19,595 nucleotides of DNA from Bacillota bacterium (GTDB lineage Bacteria > Bacillota > Bacilli > Desulfuribacillales > Desulfuribacillaceae). The notes under the pieces were generated by a model. The model had not been told where the DNA came from. It searched no databases and saw only the letters and a list, made by a program, of their open reading frames with translations. The DNA lies in the NCBI GenBank assembly GCA_023388635.1, contig JAEWFW010000025.1, forward strand, positions 1 to 19,595, in the 5' to 3' direction. Within the stretch, counting starts at the first letter, position 1, and every line of letters starts with the position of its first letter. Shown one piece after another: positions 1 through 6,873 of the stretch. The position numbers were made by a program, and so were the translations under genes.

Positions 1-335
1 TCATGGCAGAGATTGGAGATATCAACCGTTTTGATAATCAGGCTCAGCTTGCAAAGTATGCAGGTCTTGCCTGGACTCAGTATCAATCCGGTAACTTTGA
101 AGCCGAAAATACAAGGCTTATTAAATCAGGCAACCGATTTTTAAAGTATTATCTGTGTGAAGCTGCATTCTCTCTTGTAAGATGCGACAAGGAGTACAAA
201 GCTTTCTATCACCAAAAATACAAAGAGGTGAACAGATATCAACACAAACGTGCACTCGCATTAACTGCTCGTAAATTTGTGCGGTTAGTCTTTACGCTGC
301 TTAAAGGCAATCGCCTATATCGTCCAGCAGAATAG
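1..335 (+). CDS. IS110-family transposase, C-terminal part (cut by window edge)
   Basis: The reading frame is open from the first base, so the methionine at base 3 is probably internal and the gene starts outside the window. The visible 110 residues match the C-terminal (Transposase_20) half of IS110-family transposases: the segment AKYAGLAW near the start, the basic IKSGNRFLKYYL motif in the middle, and a terminal helix rich in Arg/Lys that ends LLKGNRLYRP. These enzymes combine an N-terminal RuvC-like DEDD domain (not visible here) with this Tnp domain carrying a catalytic serine, and they recombine DNA guided by a structured bridge RNA from the element's non-coding end. Family assignment is by motif recognition. 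Whether the copy is intact cannot be judged. Confidence 0.85.
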   Translation, partial: MAEIGDINRFDNQAQLAKYAGLAWTQYQSGNFEAENTRLIKSGNRFLKYYLCEAAFSLVRCDKEYKAFYHQKYKEVNRYQHKRALALTARKFVRLVFTLLKGNRLYRPAE

Positions 336-460
336 AAACATCTATCTGCTGATAAGCTGCCCTGCTCATTTTTCAAAAACTTGGTCGACAGGGCTTAGTT
401 GGTCGTTTTTGTTTTTTGAGAAATAGTATAAAAATATATGACTTTTATTTCATTTCTCAC
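336..460 (+). other. Structured 3' non-coding end of the IS110 element
   Basis: Directly after the transposase stop there is no ORF. The segment contains an inverted repeat GCCCTG (359-364) / CAGGGC (389-394) enclosing a 24-base loop, followed by a G/T-rich tail (TTGGTCGTTTTTGTTTTTTG, 399-418). It could be a transcription terminator for the transposase, or part of a bridge RNA if the element belongs to the IS1111 subgroup, whose RNA lies 3' of the gene. The right boundary of the element is not visible as a sequence signature, so the end given here is only approximate. Confidence 0.4.
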
Positions 461-489
461 TTGACATCACACCGCTGGACTTATATAGC
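461..489 (+). promoter_or_regulatory. Candidate SigA-type promoter upstream of the sigma-factor relic
   Basis: A perfect -35 box TTGACA (461-466) is followed after 17 bases by TATAGC (484-489, four of six consensus). A second AT-rich box, TATAAT (495-500), lies just downstream. The expected transcript would lead into the sigma relic at 632 with a leader of about 135 bases. It could instead belong to the adjacent IS110 element. The rest of 490-618 shows nothing I can name. Confidence 0.4.
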
Positions 490-631
490 AATGATATAAT
501 TTCATTGTACATTATCGATCAATCCAGTACAACTAGAGATAATAATGACTTGTTAGACAGAAATGAACCATTTTTTACTTCATGACAATATTTATGTGAC
601 AGGAAAAATCCATTACGTGAGGAGTGAAAAT

Positions 632-727
632 TTGGACACGGCGGAATTAAGCGAGCTAATACATATACACGGCAAAGCTATCTATCGTTTTTGCTATATG
701 CTGACAAAAAAACAAGCGGATACATAA
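632..727 (+). pseudogene. Remnant of an ECF-type sigma-70 factor (N-terminal 31 codons)
   Basis: A good ribosome binding site (GAGGAG, 619-624) precedes a TTG start at 632. The translation MDTAELSELIHIHGKAIYRF is typical of the region-2 start of ECF sigma factors (acidic N-terminus, then an HGxxxYRFCxxLT-like helix). After residue 31 the frame meets a TAA at 725-727. Everything that would complete region 2 and region 4 is missing, because the sequence passes at once into the start of an anti-sigma gene. In related loci the sigma and DUF4179 genes are adjacent and in this order, which supports reading this as a deletion inside a former sigma/anti-sigma operon. It is too short to act as a sigma factor. 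Confidence 0.6.
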
Positions 728-1366
728 TTCGGAAAAAATCGATCAAATGTTGAAACAAGCCCTATCCCCTGATGTCGAACCGAGTGAAGCTATCAACACA
801 CGTATTATAAACCAATGGAAGGTGCGATTGTCATCAATCAGTCAGCCACAGCAGACGGTTATCAATTTACTTTGCACGGAATTGTATCCGGCGAGGAATT
901 AAGTGAATTTAACAGCTCTACCGAACATCTCCAGCCGACGAGAACCTACGCGGTGTTATCAATTTCTAGACAAGATGGCACTCCGATGCCGACGACCCAA
1001 GACGAACAATACGGACAAACTCCGTTTTTTATCTCACCTTTAATCAAGGGACAGCAGCCATGGCGTGTAAATATCGCTTCGATGAACGGTGGCTACAGTG
1101 AGTTTGTCCGGGAAGGTATCATGTACCGATTAATTGAATGTGATGAAATTGAAATGTTCGCTGACCGCGGTATCTATCTCGCAATTATCAGTAACAACTC
1201 ATTCTACACAATCGATGCCTTCGATTATGACGAGACAACGGGGGAACTTAGCCCCAAAGCAGATTATCAAGGAGCAAACATTCTGTTCGATTTACCGCTT
1301 GATGTGACGAAAGCCGACTACGAAAAAGCTGAGCAATATCTACAAAAACTATTGAGTCCAGAGTAA
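726..1366 (+). pseudogene. Decayed DUF4179-type anti-sigma factor: cytoplasmic tip plus extracellular domain, membrane segment lost
   Basis: Two pieces in different frames resemble one family. Frame A (from about 729) reads SEKIDQMLKQALSPDVEPSE and on to INQWK, like the cytoplasmic N-terminus of DUF4179 anti-sigma factors. Frame B, an open frame of 183 codons (ATG at 815, stop at 1366), gives the extracellular domain, with stretches such as VINQSATADGYQFTLHG, TPFFISPLIKGQQPWRVNIA and MYRLIECDEIEMFADRG. The transmembrane helix that should lie between them is absent, and the frames are offset. So the locus has an internal deletion. The 815-1366 frame is intact and uninterrupted but has neither a signal peptide nor a membrane helix, so if translated it would be a stranded cytoplasmic domain. 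The family name rests on recalled sequence character. Confidence 0.65.
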
Positions 1367-1410
1367 ACTACTCACTGCGGCTGAATGAACTAATTCTGCT
1401 ACACTAATAT

Positions 1411-1456
1411 AAAAAATCTCCGTATTTCGGTAATGTCGCCGATTGCGGAGATTTTT
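1411..1456. terminator. Bidirectional terminator between the anti-sigma relic and plsY
   Basis: AAAAATCTCCG (1412-1422) pairs with CGGAGATTTTT (1446-1456), with a 23-base loop region. There are T-runs on both strands (TTTTT rightward, TTTTTT leftward), so it can end transcripts of both converging units. Confidence 0.75.
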
Positions 1457-1495
1457 CAACCTGTCTTGAAAAACTTTGTTTTGATATTATGGGTG

Positions 1496-2143
1496 TTATT
1501 GCCTGCTATTCTCATATGCGCTGATCTCACGTTCGCAAAAATGATCTTTTAAAAAATCACGGAACGGAAGCTCTGTCCCATTGCGTACCCGACCTATATT
1601 CTCAAAATGTTTAATAATAACGCACACGCACGCAATAAACAGCACCGCGAAACAAAATCGGCTTTCTGTACTAATTCCATATACAATCGGAAACAACGTA
1701 GCCGCCGAAAAAGGAACGGCGCAGGTAAAATTCGTAATCACTGCCAACAAAAGACCAATTAATAAGATCGGGAAAAAAACATTCCATTGGAGACCCAAAA
1801 CAACGCCGCCTAAACATGCAAGCCCTTTCCCACCATAAAAACGCAGGTAAAACGGAAACATGTGCCCGATGATGGAAAATGCACCGGCGACGACACCTGC
1901 AAAGGCATACTGCGGGAATAACATATCTGCAAGTCTAATAGAAAGATAGGATTTGCTCACATCAAATACCAGCACAATCGCCCCCATCCACTTGCCCAAT
2001 AGTAAAAACGTATTGGTAGCGCCGAGGTTGTTCGTACCTTCGTTTCGCAAATCTTTCTTTTTAAATTTTGCAATTAGCAATGACGGGTTCAGACAACCCA
2101 AAAGATAGCCTAACAGTCCACTTAAGAAAATATCTTGTACCAT
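1496..2143 (-). CDS. plsY: Glycerol-3-phosphate acyltransferase PlsY-type
   Basis: This integral membrane enzyme transfers an acyl group from acyl-phosphate to glycerol-3-phosphate, the first step of phospholipid synthesis. The 215-residue protein carries the three PlsY motifs on the loops between its helices: NEGTNNLGATNTF (residues 34-46, normally GSGNxGATNxxR), the glycine-rich GGKGLA (104-109), and HFENIGRVRNGTE (179-191). Aspartate 61 in FDVSK also fits the family. Motif 1 is divergent (NEGTNN instead of GSGNP), and a hydrophilic tail of about 24 residues follows motif 3. This could be a second, specialised paralogue rather than the housekeeping copy. The gene stands alone, and its promoter faces that of lrgA. 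Confidence 0.9.
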   Translation of the reverse strand: MVQDIFLSGLLGYLLGCLNPSLLIAKFKKKDLRNEGTNNLGATNTFLLLGKWMGAIVLVFDVSKSYLSIRLADMLFPQYAFAGVVAGAFSIIGHMFPFYLRFYGGKGLACLGGVVLGLQWNVFFPILLIGLLLAVITNFTCAVPFSAATLFPIVYGISTESRFCFAVLFIACVCVIIKHFENIGRVRNGTELPFRDFLKDHFCEREISAYENSRQ

Positions 2144-2172
2144 ATCCTACTTCTTTCTTATGATTTTTTACT

Positions 2173-2202
2173 AGTATACCATTACCTATCCGCAAATAAC
2201 AA
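2173..2202 (-). promoter_or_regulatory. Promoter of plsY
   Basis: On the minus strand, TTGTTA (2197-2202) is followed after 18 bases by TATACT (2173-2178), about 30 bases before the plsY start. Matches to the SigA consensus are 4/6 and 5/6. Confidence 0.5.
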
Positions 2203-2247
2203 ACCCTTATCTGTTTGCAAAAACGTATTCTTTGTTCGCGACAAAAT

Positions 2248-2276
2248 TTGCATTCCGTAAAACACAGGAGTAAAAT
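2248..2276 (+). promoter_or_regulatory. Promoter of lrgAB
   Basis: TTGCAT (2248-2253), a 17-base spacer, then TAAAAT (2271-2276), about 50 bases before the lrgA start and back to back with the plsY promoter. No clear operator repeat was seen between the two. Confidence 0.5.
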
Positions 2277-2325
2277 AACTCTCAATAGACTTTCGTCAAA
2301 CTATCAAAGAGGGGCTGTATATATC

Positions 2326-2790
2326 ATGAAAATTCTCTTACAATGCGGCATTCTCTTTGCAATCTGTATCTTTGGTAACGCACTGAGTGAATGGGCGAAA
2401 TTGCCGATACCCGGTAACATCATCGGTATGGGCATTTTATTTTTTCTGCTTTATACCGGAATTCTAAAAAAACATCATATTGAGAATGTCGCGCGTTTCT
2501 TGCTTGACAACATGGCTTTTTTCTTCATTCCCAGCGGGGTTGCGATCCTTGTATATTATGAACAACTGAGCCAAATCATCGTTCCATTTCTGCTGATTAT
2601 CCTTTTTACAACGATCATCGTCATGGTCGTAACAGGGTCATGCGCGCAATTTTTACAAACGATGCGCGAAAAATTCAGTGCGAAATTCGACGGAAAACTA
2701 AATCGGCAGTTCAATGAGGAAATCTGCTGGAAAGCTAACAGTTCCAAAGAATTCAATGCCCCAGCCATGCACGAAAGGAGCCGTGACTGA
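2326..2790 (+). CDS. lrgA: LrgA/CidA-family holin-like membrane protein
   Basis: LrgA-type proteins are small membrane proteins with four predicted helices. They act with LrgB in control of murein hydrolase activity or cell lysis, and in some species in export of small organic acids. The 154-residue product contains the family signature LPIPGNIIGMGILF (residues 26-39) and a later FFFIPSGVAILVYY stretch (64-77). I place the start at the ATG at 2326, which has GAGGGG (2309-2314) upstream; the open frame reaches further left to 2215, but those residues lack hydrophobic family character. The C-terminus extends some 45 polar residues beyond the last helix, longer than typical LrgA. lrgB begins 2 bases after the stop, so the two are co-translated. 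Confidence 0.9.
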   Translation: MKILLQCGILFAICIFGNALSEWAKLPIPGNIIGMGILFFLLYTGILKKHHIENVARFLLDNMAFFFIPSGVAILVYYEQLSQIIVPFLLIILFTTIIVMVVTGSCAQFLQTMREKFSAKFDGKLNRQFNEEICWKANSSKEFNAPAMHERSRD

Positions 2791-2792
2791 TA

Positions 2793-3509
2793 ATGGATTT
2801 GCTCATGCAACCGATAGTTTCCCATCCTTTATTCGGCATTACACTGTCGGTACTCACCTATGTGCTGTGTACTGCGCTGTACCGTAAAACGAAAACGGCA
2901 CTTTTGAGTCCCTTACCCCTGACTATTTTAATTGTCTGTACTTTCCTGCTGGTATTTCGCATTCCATTTGACGAATACAACGCAGGAGCGCAATTTATCA
3001 CATTGATGCTCGCACCGGCAACTGTCGTATTGGCATTGCCGTTATATGAAAATCTTTCATTGATCAAGGAAAACGCCGCTGTGATTCTCATCAGTATCAC
3101 AATCGGGACAATCAGCTCGATCATCAGCGTCTTTCTATTGTGCCGGACTTTTGGGCTGGATCAAGTATTGACCGTATCGCTCATTCCCAAATCCGTCACT
3201 ACGGCGATTGCTGTCGATATCAGTGCCAGTATGCAGGGGATTCGCTCCGTCACCGTTGTTGCCGTAATTCTCTCCGGTGTGCTCGGTGCCGTTATCGGAC
3301 CAACACTCTGCCGCTTATTTCGCATTCAAAGCAGCGTAGCTGTCGGTCTCGCCATGGGAACAGCAGCCCATGCCGTCGGTGCCAGTAAAGCAATGGAGAT
3401 CGGCGAAAAAGAAGCAGCGATGAGCGGGCTCGCCATCGGTATCGCCGGACTATTGACAGTCGTATCGGCTCCTGTTCTGGTTGTCCTTTTGACAGCAATT
3501 TGGCAATGA
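2793..3509 (+). CDS. lrgB: LrgB-family membrane protein
   Basis: This is the partner of LrgA in the plasma membrane. The 238 residues are almost wholly hydrophobic, with several predicted helices. Family landmarks are visible: LMLAPATVVLALPLY (residues 69-83), IPKSVTTAIAVDIS (130-143) and the near-C-terminal GTAAHAVGASKAMEIGEKEA. The length agrees with the usual 225-240 residues. The start at 2793 has AAAGGAG (2773-2779) upstream, within the end of lrgA, and the genes are 2 bases apart. A strong hairpin terminator follows the stop. Confidence 0.95.
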   Translation: MDLLMQPIVSHPLFGITLSVLTYVLCTALYRKTKTALLSPLPLTILIVCTFLLVFRIPFDEYNAGAQFITLMLAPATVVLALPLYENLSLIKENAAVILISITIGTISSIISVFLLCRTFGLDQVLTVSLIPKSVTTAIAVDISASMQGIRSVTVVAVILSGVLGAVIGPTLCRLFRIQSSVAVGLAMGTAAHAVGASKAMEIGEKEAAMSGLAIGIAGLLTVVSAPVLVVLLTAIWQ

Positions 3510-3535
3510 AATTCGATATAAAAAAAATGCTTTTT

Positions 3536-3578
3536 AAACAAGCACTAGTTCATTTTTCGTGAACTAGTGCTTGTTTTT
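3536..3578 (+). terminator. Rho-independent terminator after lrgB, also covering the 3' end of the HD gene
   Basis: A 17-base perfect stem (AAACAAGCACTAGTTCA, 3536-3552, pairing with 3560-3576) encloses a 7-base loop and runs into TTTTT. The TAG stop of the leftward HD gene (3564-3566) lies inside the right arm, so the two converging genes share this element. Confidence 0.9.
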
Positions 3579-4247
3579 AGCATTTGACCGGCATTTTTGT
3601 ATAAACAATTTTATATTCTGATGTTCTTTGTTCCGGTCGCTTTTGCCCCTGCCAAGCCTGTCACACAAACCGAGCAAAGCAATCTCCTCAATATCCGTAC
3701 CAGCTAACATACCTGATATATCGGCATAAGGTAAGTCTTTCAGAACGTACAAGATTTGCATATGATACTTGACGAGTTTTACCACTTCATCAATAAAACC
3801 TGCATCCTCAGTAAATTCCTGCAAGAACTCTTTAGCCAATTCTTCCCCTGCTTGATCATGATCATATGCGGTGATTCTGCCTTTCCTGACCTTGGTCGTC
3901 GATGGCTTACCAATATCATGCAGCAATGCCGCCCACATAAAAGCAACGGGATGTTTACTTTTCGCTCGCACTTTTGCTGCTTCATCCACTACGAGCATCG
4001 TATGATTCCAGACATTTCCTTCGGGATGATGTTCCGGTGATTGCTCTGTGCTTTTCAGCCTGTACAACATCTGAAATGGATGCTGTTGGAACCACGGCTC
4101 CTGCGATACTTGATCAAGATACATGGACGGTCTGTCATCTTCCATCAGATGGATTTCGATTTCCTGATAATATGACCCGATTGCATGATAATTTTCCTGT
4201 ATCGGCATCGCATCCGTCTTCGAATGTATCGGCTGCTGCGAATTCAT
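3564..4247 (-). CDS. HD-domain phosphohydrolase, similar to the HD domain of CCA-adding enzymes
   Basis: This is a probable metal-dependent phosphohydrolase. In the 227 residues the HD signature is complete: His82 (GNVWNHTMLV), His110-Asp111 (ALLHDIGKP), His130 (AYDHDQAGEELA), His162 (KYHM) and Asp196 (CDRLGRG). The order and the spacing of the HxxxG element resemble the HD domain that follows the nucleotidyltransferase head in some tRNA CCA-adding enzymes, but no nucleotidyltransferase head is present, so this is a stand-alone HD protein. The start is fixed by the neighbour: the ATG overlaps the TGA of the upstream 49-codon ORF (ATGA), which implies translational coupling and explains the absence of a good ribosome binding site of its own. 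The substrate is unknown. Confidence 0.85.
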   Translation of the reverse strand: MNSQQPIHSKTDAMPIQENYHAIGSYYQEIEIHLMEDDRPSMYLDQVSQEPWFQQHPFQMLYRLKSTEQSPEHHPEGNVWNHTMLVVDEAAKVRAKSKHPVAFMWAALLHDIGKPSTTKVRKGRITAYDHDQAGEELAKEFLQEFTEDAGFIDEVVKLVKYHMQILYVLKDLPYADISGMLAGTDIEEIALLGLCDRLGRGKSDRNKEHQNIKLFIQKCRSNAKNKH

Positions 4248-4393
4248 CGCTGCTGTTCGCCGTCCTGATCTTGCAAGCCGAAGACTGCCCGCGCACTTTC
4301 AGCATTGGGATCGTGCTTGACATGTTTGGAATGAAAGTTGCCATCCTGCTTCTTGTTGTTCTTTGTGCTTTTCATTTTATTTTCGTTGCTCAT
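4244..4393 (-). CDS. 49-residue hydrophilic peptide coupled to the HD gene
   Basis: This small gene has a consensus AGGAGG site (4400-4405) six bases before its ATG (4391-4393), and its stop overlaps the HD gene's start as ATGA. The protein is very polar: a Lys/Asn-rich first third, then FHSKHVKHDPNAESARAVFG, then a Gln/Asp-rich end. The KHxPxAESARAxFG pattern recalls short clostridial proteins annotated as the CPC_1213 family; this is from memory and unverified. No membrane segment or metal-binding motif is visible. The excellent start signal and the coupled overlap argue that it is really translated, and they make it a likely partner or regulator of the HD protein. Confidence 0.75.
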   Translation of the reverse strand: MSNENKMKSTKNNKKQDGNFHSKHVKHDPNAESARAVFGLQDQDGEQQR

Positions 4394-4493
4394 AGAATGC
4401 CTCCTAGTGTTTGTTTTACTAATAGCATTCCAGATTGCAGAAAATAATATTCTCTATTTGATACGAAGCACATATCTACATATGCCTTATCCA

Positions 4494-5087
4494 CTAATCT
4501 AAGAGTCCTCCACAATATTCACACGTTGCACTATTTGAATTGATGACATTATTCGCACCGCACCCTTTACAGGCTACTGTGCGCGGTTGCGGAGAAGCCG
4601 CCGCTGTTTCCTGCTGTGAGAATTCACCGTTGAAAAATTCATCGGTTAAAAACTCACTGTCTAATGGAGACATATCTTTTGTTGAGATAGTCCGTGTAAC
4701 TGTATACGATGAGGACGATGATGCATTCCCGTTTTTCGCTTGAGATAATGCATTATTAACTAGATCATTAATTAGTTTAGGATCAATCAGAACGCCATCT
4801 TTGACAACTTTTGCTTGTTTTACCTCTCGTGTCACGTGATGATTCGATTCTGCGATATTCTTTGAACTTTCTACTATCTTTTTGCTGTGTCTATATAATA
4901 AATAGCCGGGAAGACCCAGAAATATGGTACTTGTAAGAAGTATCGTAAGTGATATTCCGCCCTCAACCGCTTTACCAGTAATGTAGTCCGGTAAAAATAT
5001 CACAAACATTAGCACACACAGCAGCATCATTAAAATCCCAATAATTCGCAGTACTACCCCAGCAAATTTCCAAGCAGCATCTTCCAC
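4494..5087 (-). CDS. Two-helix membrane protein with C-terminal zinc ribbon, paralogue 4
   Basis: This is the last gene of the leftward cluster and one of four tandem paralogues. I choose the GTG at 5085-5087, preceded by GGGGAG (about 5096-5101), because the protein then begins VEDAAWKFAGV, in register with MVKRVAWKLAGG and MARRVIWELAGA of its neighbours; an ATG 69 bases upstream would add residues with no counterpart. Layout of the 197 residues: two hydrophobic helices, the shared LGLPGYLLYRHSKKI, a charged VTREVKQAKVVKDG segment, a Ser-rich linker with TISTKDMSPLDSE, and a zinc ribbon CKGCG...CEYCGG at the very end. The linker is the longest of the four. Function is unknown. The ribbon presumably faces the cytoplasm. 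Confidence 0.8.
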   Translation of the reverse strand: MEDAAWKFAGVVLRIIGILMMLLCVLMFVIFLPDYITGKAVEGGISLTILLTSTIFLGLPGYLLYRHSKKIVESSKNIAESNHHVTREVKQAKVVKDGVLIDPKLINDLVNNALSQAKNGNASSSSSYTVTRTISTKDMSPLDSEFLTDEFFNGEFSQQETAAASPQPRTVACKGCGANNVINSNSATCEYCGGLLD

Positions 5088-5162
5088 TATACCATCTCCC
5101 CTGCACTTTTCATTTTTTGCTATATCTGATTTTGTAACCAGTCCATTCTGACTCAATGCTAT

Positions 5163-5726
5163 TTAAGTCAAATATCCTCCACAGTACTCACATTTTGCTT
5201 CGTCAGACTTGATAATATTATTTGCGCCACATCCTTTACAGGATATTACGCGCGGTTGTATAGGCGTCTCCGCTGTTTCCTGCCGAGGTCGTTCACCGTT
5301 CAATGGAGACATATCACTCGTTGAAATCGTCTGTGTAAATGTATACGATGAAGATAAACTTCCGTTATTTCCTTGAGGGAATGTAGTATTAAATAGGTTA
5401 TTAAGTGGTTTATCCTCAAACAGAGTACCCTTTTCGGCAACCTTTACTTGTTTCACCTTTCGCGTTACATTATGATTAGGTTCGAGAATATTCTCTGGTT
5501 TTCTTAATATCTTTTTACCATACTTATATAAAAAATAACCCGGAACACCAATAGATATAACACTTACAACAATTATCAAAAATATTAGTCCACCACTTAT
5601 TTCAGCAGTTTCATCAAAACTATACCCCAAGAGAAACACTGCTACTACCGCACAATCTATCATCAATAAAATCCCAGTCACTTGCAAAATTCCCCCTGCA
5701 AGTTTCCAAGCAACACGTTTCACCAT
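5163..5726 (-). CDS. Two-helix membrane protein with C-terminal zinc ribbon, paralogue 3
   Basis: The 187 residues follow the same plan as the neighbours: MVKRVAWKLAGG at the start, two hydrophobic helices, IGVPGYFLYKYGKKI, then NVTRKVKQVKVAEKG, a serine-rich linker with TQTISTSDMSPLNGE, and the zinc ribbon CKGCGANNII...CEYCGGYLT. The start ATG has a GGGGGTGACAGT leader, which supports it. About 75 bases separate its stop from the GTG start of the next gene. The nucleotide sequences around its stop (TAAGTCAAATATCC on the plus strand) and upstream of its start are near-copies of those of the 5795-6376 gene, showing that the duplicated unit included flanking DNA. No enzymatic motif is visible. 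Confidence 0.85.
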   Translation of the reverse strand: MVKRVAWKLAGGILQVTGILLMIDCAVVAVFLLGYSFDETAEISGGLIFLIIVVSVISIGVPGYFLYKYGKKILRKPENILEPNHNVTRKVKQVKVAEKGTLFEDKPLNNLFNTTFPQGNNGSLSSSYTFTQTISTSDMSPLNGERPRQETAETPIQPRVISCKGCGANNIIKSDEAKCEYCGGYLT

Positions 5727-5794
5727 ACTGTCACCCCCGCTCCTTTATTCCCATCTATATTCGATTTGGCAGGCGGTTCATTTCTTTACCCATT

Positions 5795-6376
5795 CTAAGT
5801 CAAATATCCTCTGCAATACTCACACCTTGCCTTATCAGACTCAATGATATTATTGGCACCGCAGCCTTTGCAGGATACTACGCGTGGTTTTGGAGAAACC
5901 GCCGCTGTTTCCTGCTGTTGCGGCTCACCATTCTGTAGTCGTTCACTGTTCAATGGAGACATATCATTCGTTGAAATCGTTTGTGTAAATGTATGCGACG
6001 AAGATAGACTTTCATTAGTTACTTGAGGAAGTGCAGCATTAATTGGACCAGCAAATAGTTCAGCGCTAACCAAAGCACTATTTTTGACAGCCTTAGCTTG
6101 CTTTACCTCTTGTACCGCACGACGGTTTGATTCTACGATATTCTCTGCTTTCTTCGATACTCTTTGACCGTATTTATATAAAAGATAACCGGGAAGACCC
6201 ATTAGTATAACGATCATAATCATCAGCAGAAATGTCTGCCCGATGCCTATTTCCGGAGGTTCATAAAAAATATGCACCAAGAAAAATATTAATCCTATCA
6301 TTACACCTTGTATCATTAGAACCCCAGCAGTTTGCAGAATTGCCCCTGCCAATTCCCAAATCACACGTCTCGCCAT
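5795..6376 (-). CDS. Two-helix membrane protein with C-terminal zinc ribbon, paralogue 2
   Basis: This is a 193-residue member of the tandem family. It starts MARRVIWELAGAILQ after a GGGGGATGGCGGT leader. The two helices are followed by MGLPGYLLYKYGQRV, a charged AVQEVKQAKAVKN segment, a Ser/Thr linker with TQTISTNDMSPLNSE, a Gln-rich patch, and the terminal zinc ribbon CKGCGANNII...CEYCRGYLT (the last knuckle reads CRG, not CGG, leaving the cysteines intact). With the first helix preceded by a basic stretch, the positive-inside rule would put both termini, including the ribbon, in the cytoplasm. The conserved linker motif in three copies suggests that it is a docking site rather than a neutral spacer; this is inference. 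Confidence 0.85.
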   Translation of the reverse strand: MARRVIWELAGAILQTAGVLMIQGVMIGLIFFLVHIFYEPPEIGIGQTFLLMIMIVILMGLPGYLLYKYGQRVSKKAENIVESNRRAVQEVKQAKAVKNSALVSAELFAGPINAALPQVTNESLSSSHTFTQTISTNDMSPLNSERLQNGEPQQQETAAVSPKPRVVSCKGCGANNIIESDKARCEYCRGYLT

Positions 6377-6428
6377 ACCGCCATCCCCCGCTCTTTTTCT
6401 ATATCCGATTGGGTAGACTCTATTCTGT

Positions 6429-6845
6429 TTAAGTCAAATATCCCCCGCAATATTCACATTGTGCCTTATCAGACTGGATGATATTATTTGCGCCGCAGCC
6501 TTTGCAAGATACTACACGCGGTGGAAAGGTGGCTACGACTTCCTTCAGGGACAGATGATCAATTAGTGTTTTATCGTCTTCATCAACTTCTGTTTGTTCC
6601 ATCTCATTTAACTCACTGTTGTCTGATTCTTTTATATTTTCAGGTTTTTTCAGCATGTTTCTTCCTTTTCTGAATAAACGATATCCTGGATATGCTATCA
6701 TAAAAAAGACTATAACTAGCGCCAAAATCCCTGGTATTACTTCTCCTTCCTCAATCTGTGAAGTAAGAACATAAACTGTTGCAAAAAAATACCCAAACAT
6801 AATATAACCACCAAAAATCTGCAATATCCACGCCACCAACTTCAT
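6429..6845 (-). CDS. Short two-helix membrane protein with C-terminal zinc ribbon, paralogue 1
   Basis: This is the shortest (138 residues) and most divergent member of the tandem family. It keeps two hydrophobic helices, the post-helix motif IAYPGYRLFRKGRNM and the terminal ribbon CKGCGANNII...CEYCGGYLT, but lacks the TISTxDMSPL linker; an acidic stretch (NEMEQTEVDEDDK) stands in its place. A GGAGGG site lies about ten bases before the ATG. It is the first of the paralogues after the coiled-coil gene (28-base gap). It may represent the ancestral form from which the longer triplet arose, or a trimmed derivative. Confidence 0.85.
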   Translation of the reverse strand: MKLVAWILQIFGGYIMFGYFFATVYVLTSQIEEGEVIPGILALVIVFFMIAYPGYRLFRKGRNMLKKPENIKESDNSELNEMEQTEVDEDDKTLIDHLSLKEVVATFPPRVVSCKGCGANNIIQSDKAQCEYCGGYLT

Positions 6846-6873
6846 ATCCCAATGCCCTCCATATCTTTTTAAT

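Noticed and set aside
4135..4344. 69-codon leftward frame overlapping the HD gene and the small peptide gene
   Set aside because: It has no ribosome binding site and runs across two better-supported genes in another frame.
5088..5156. Upstream ATG start for the last zinc-ribbon gene
   Set aside because: It adds 23 residues absent from the paralogues; the GTG at 5087 has a strong ribosome binding site and aligns with their starts.
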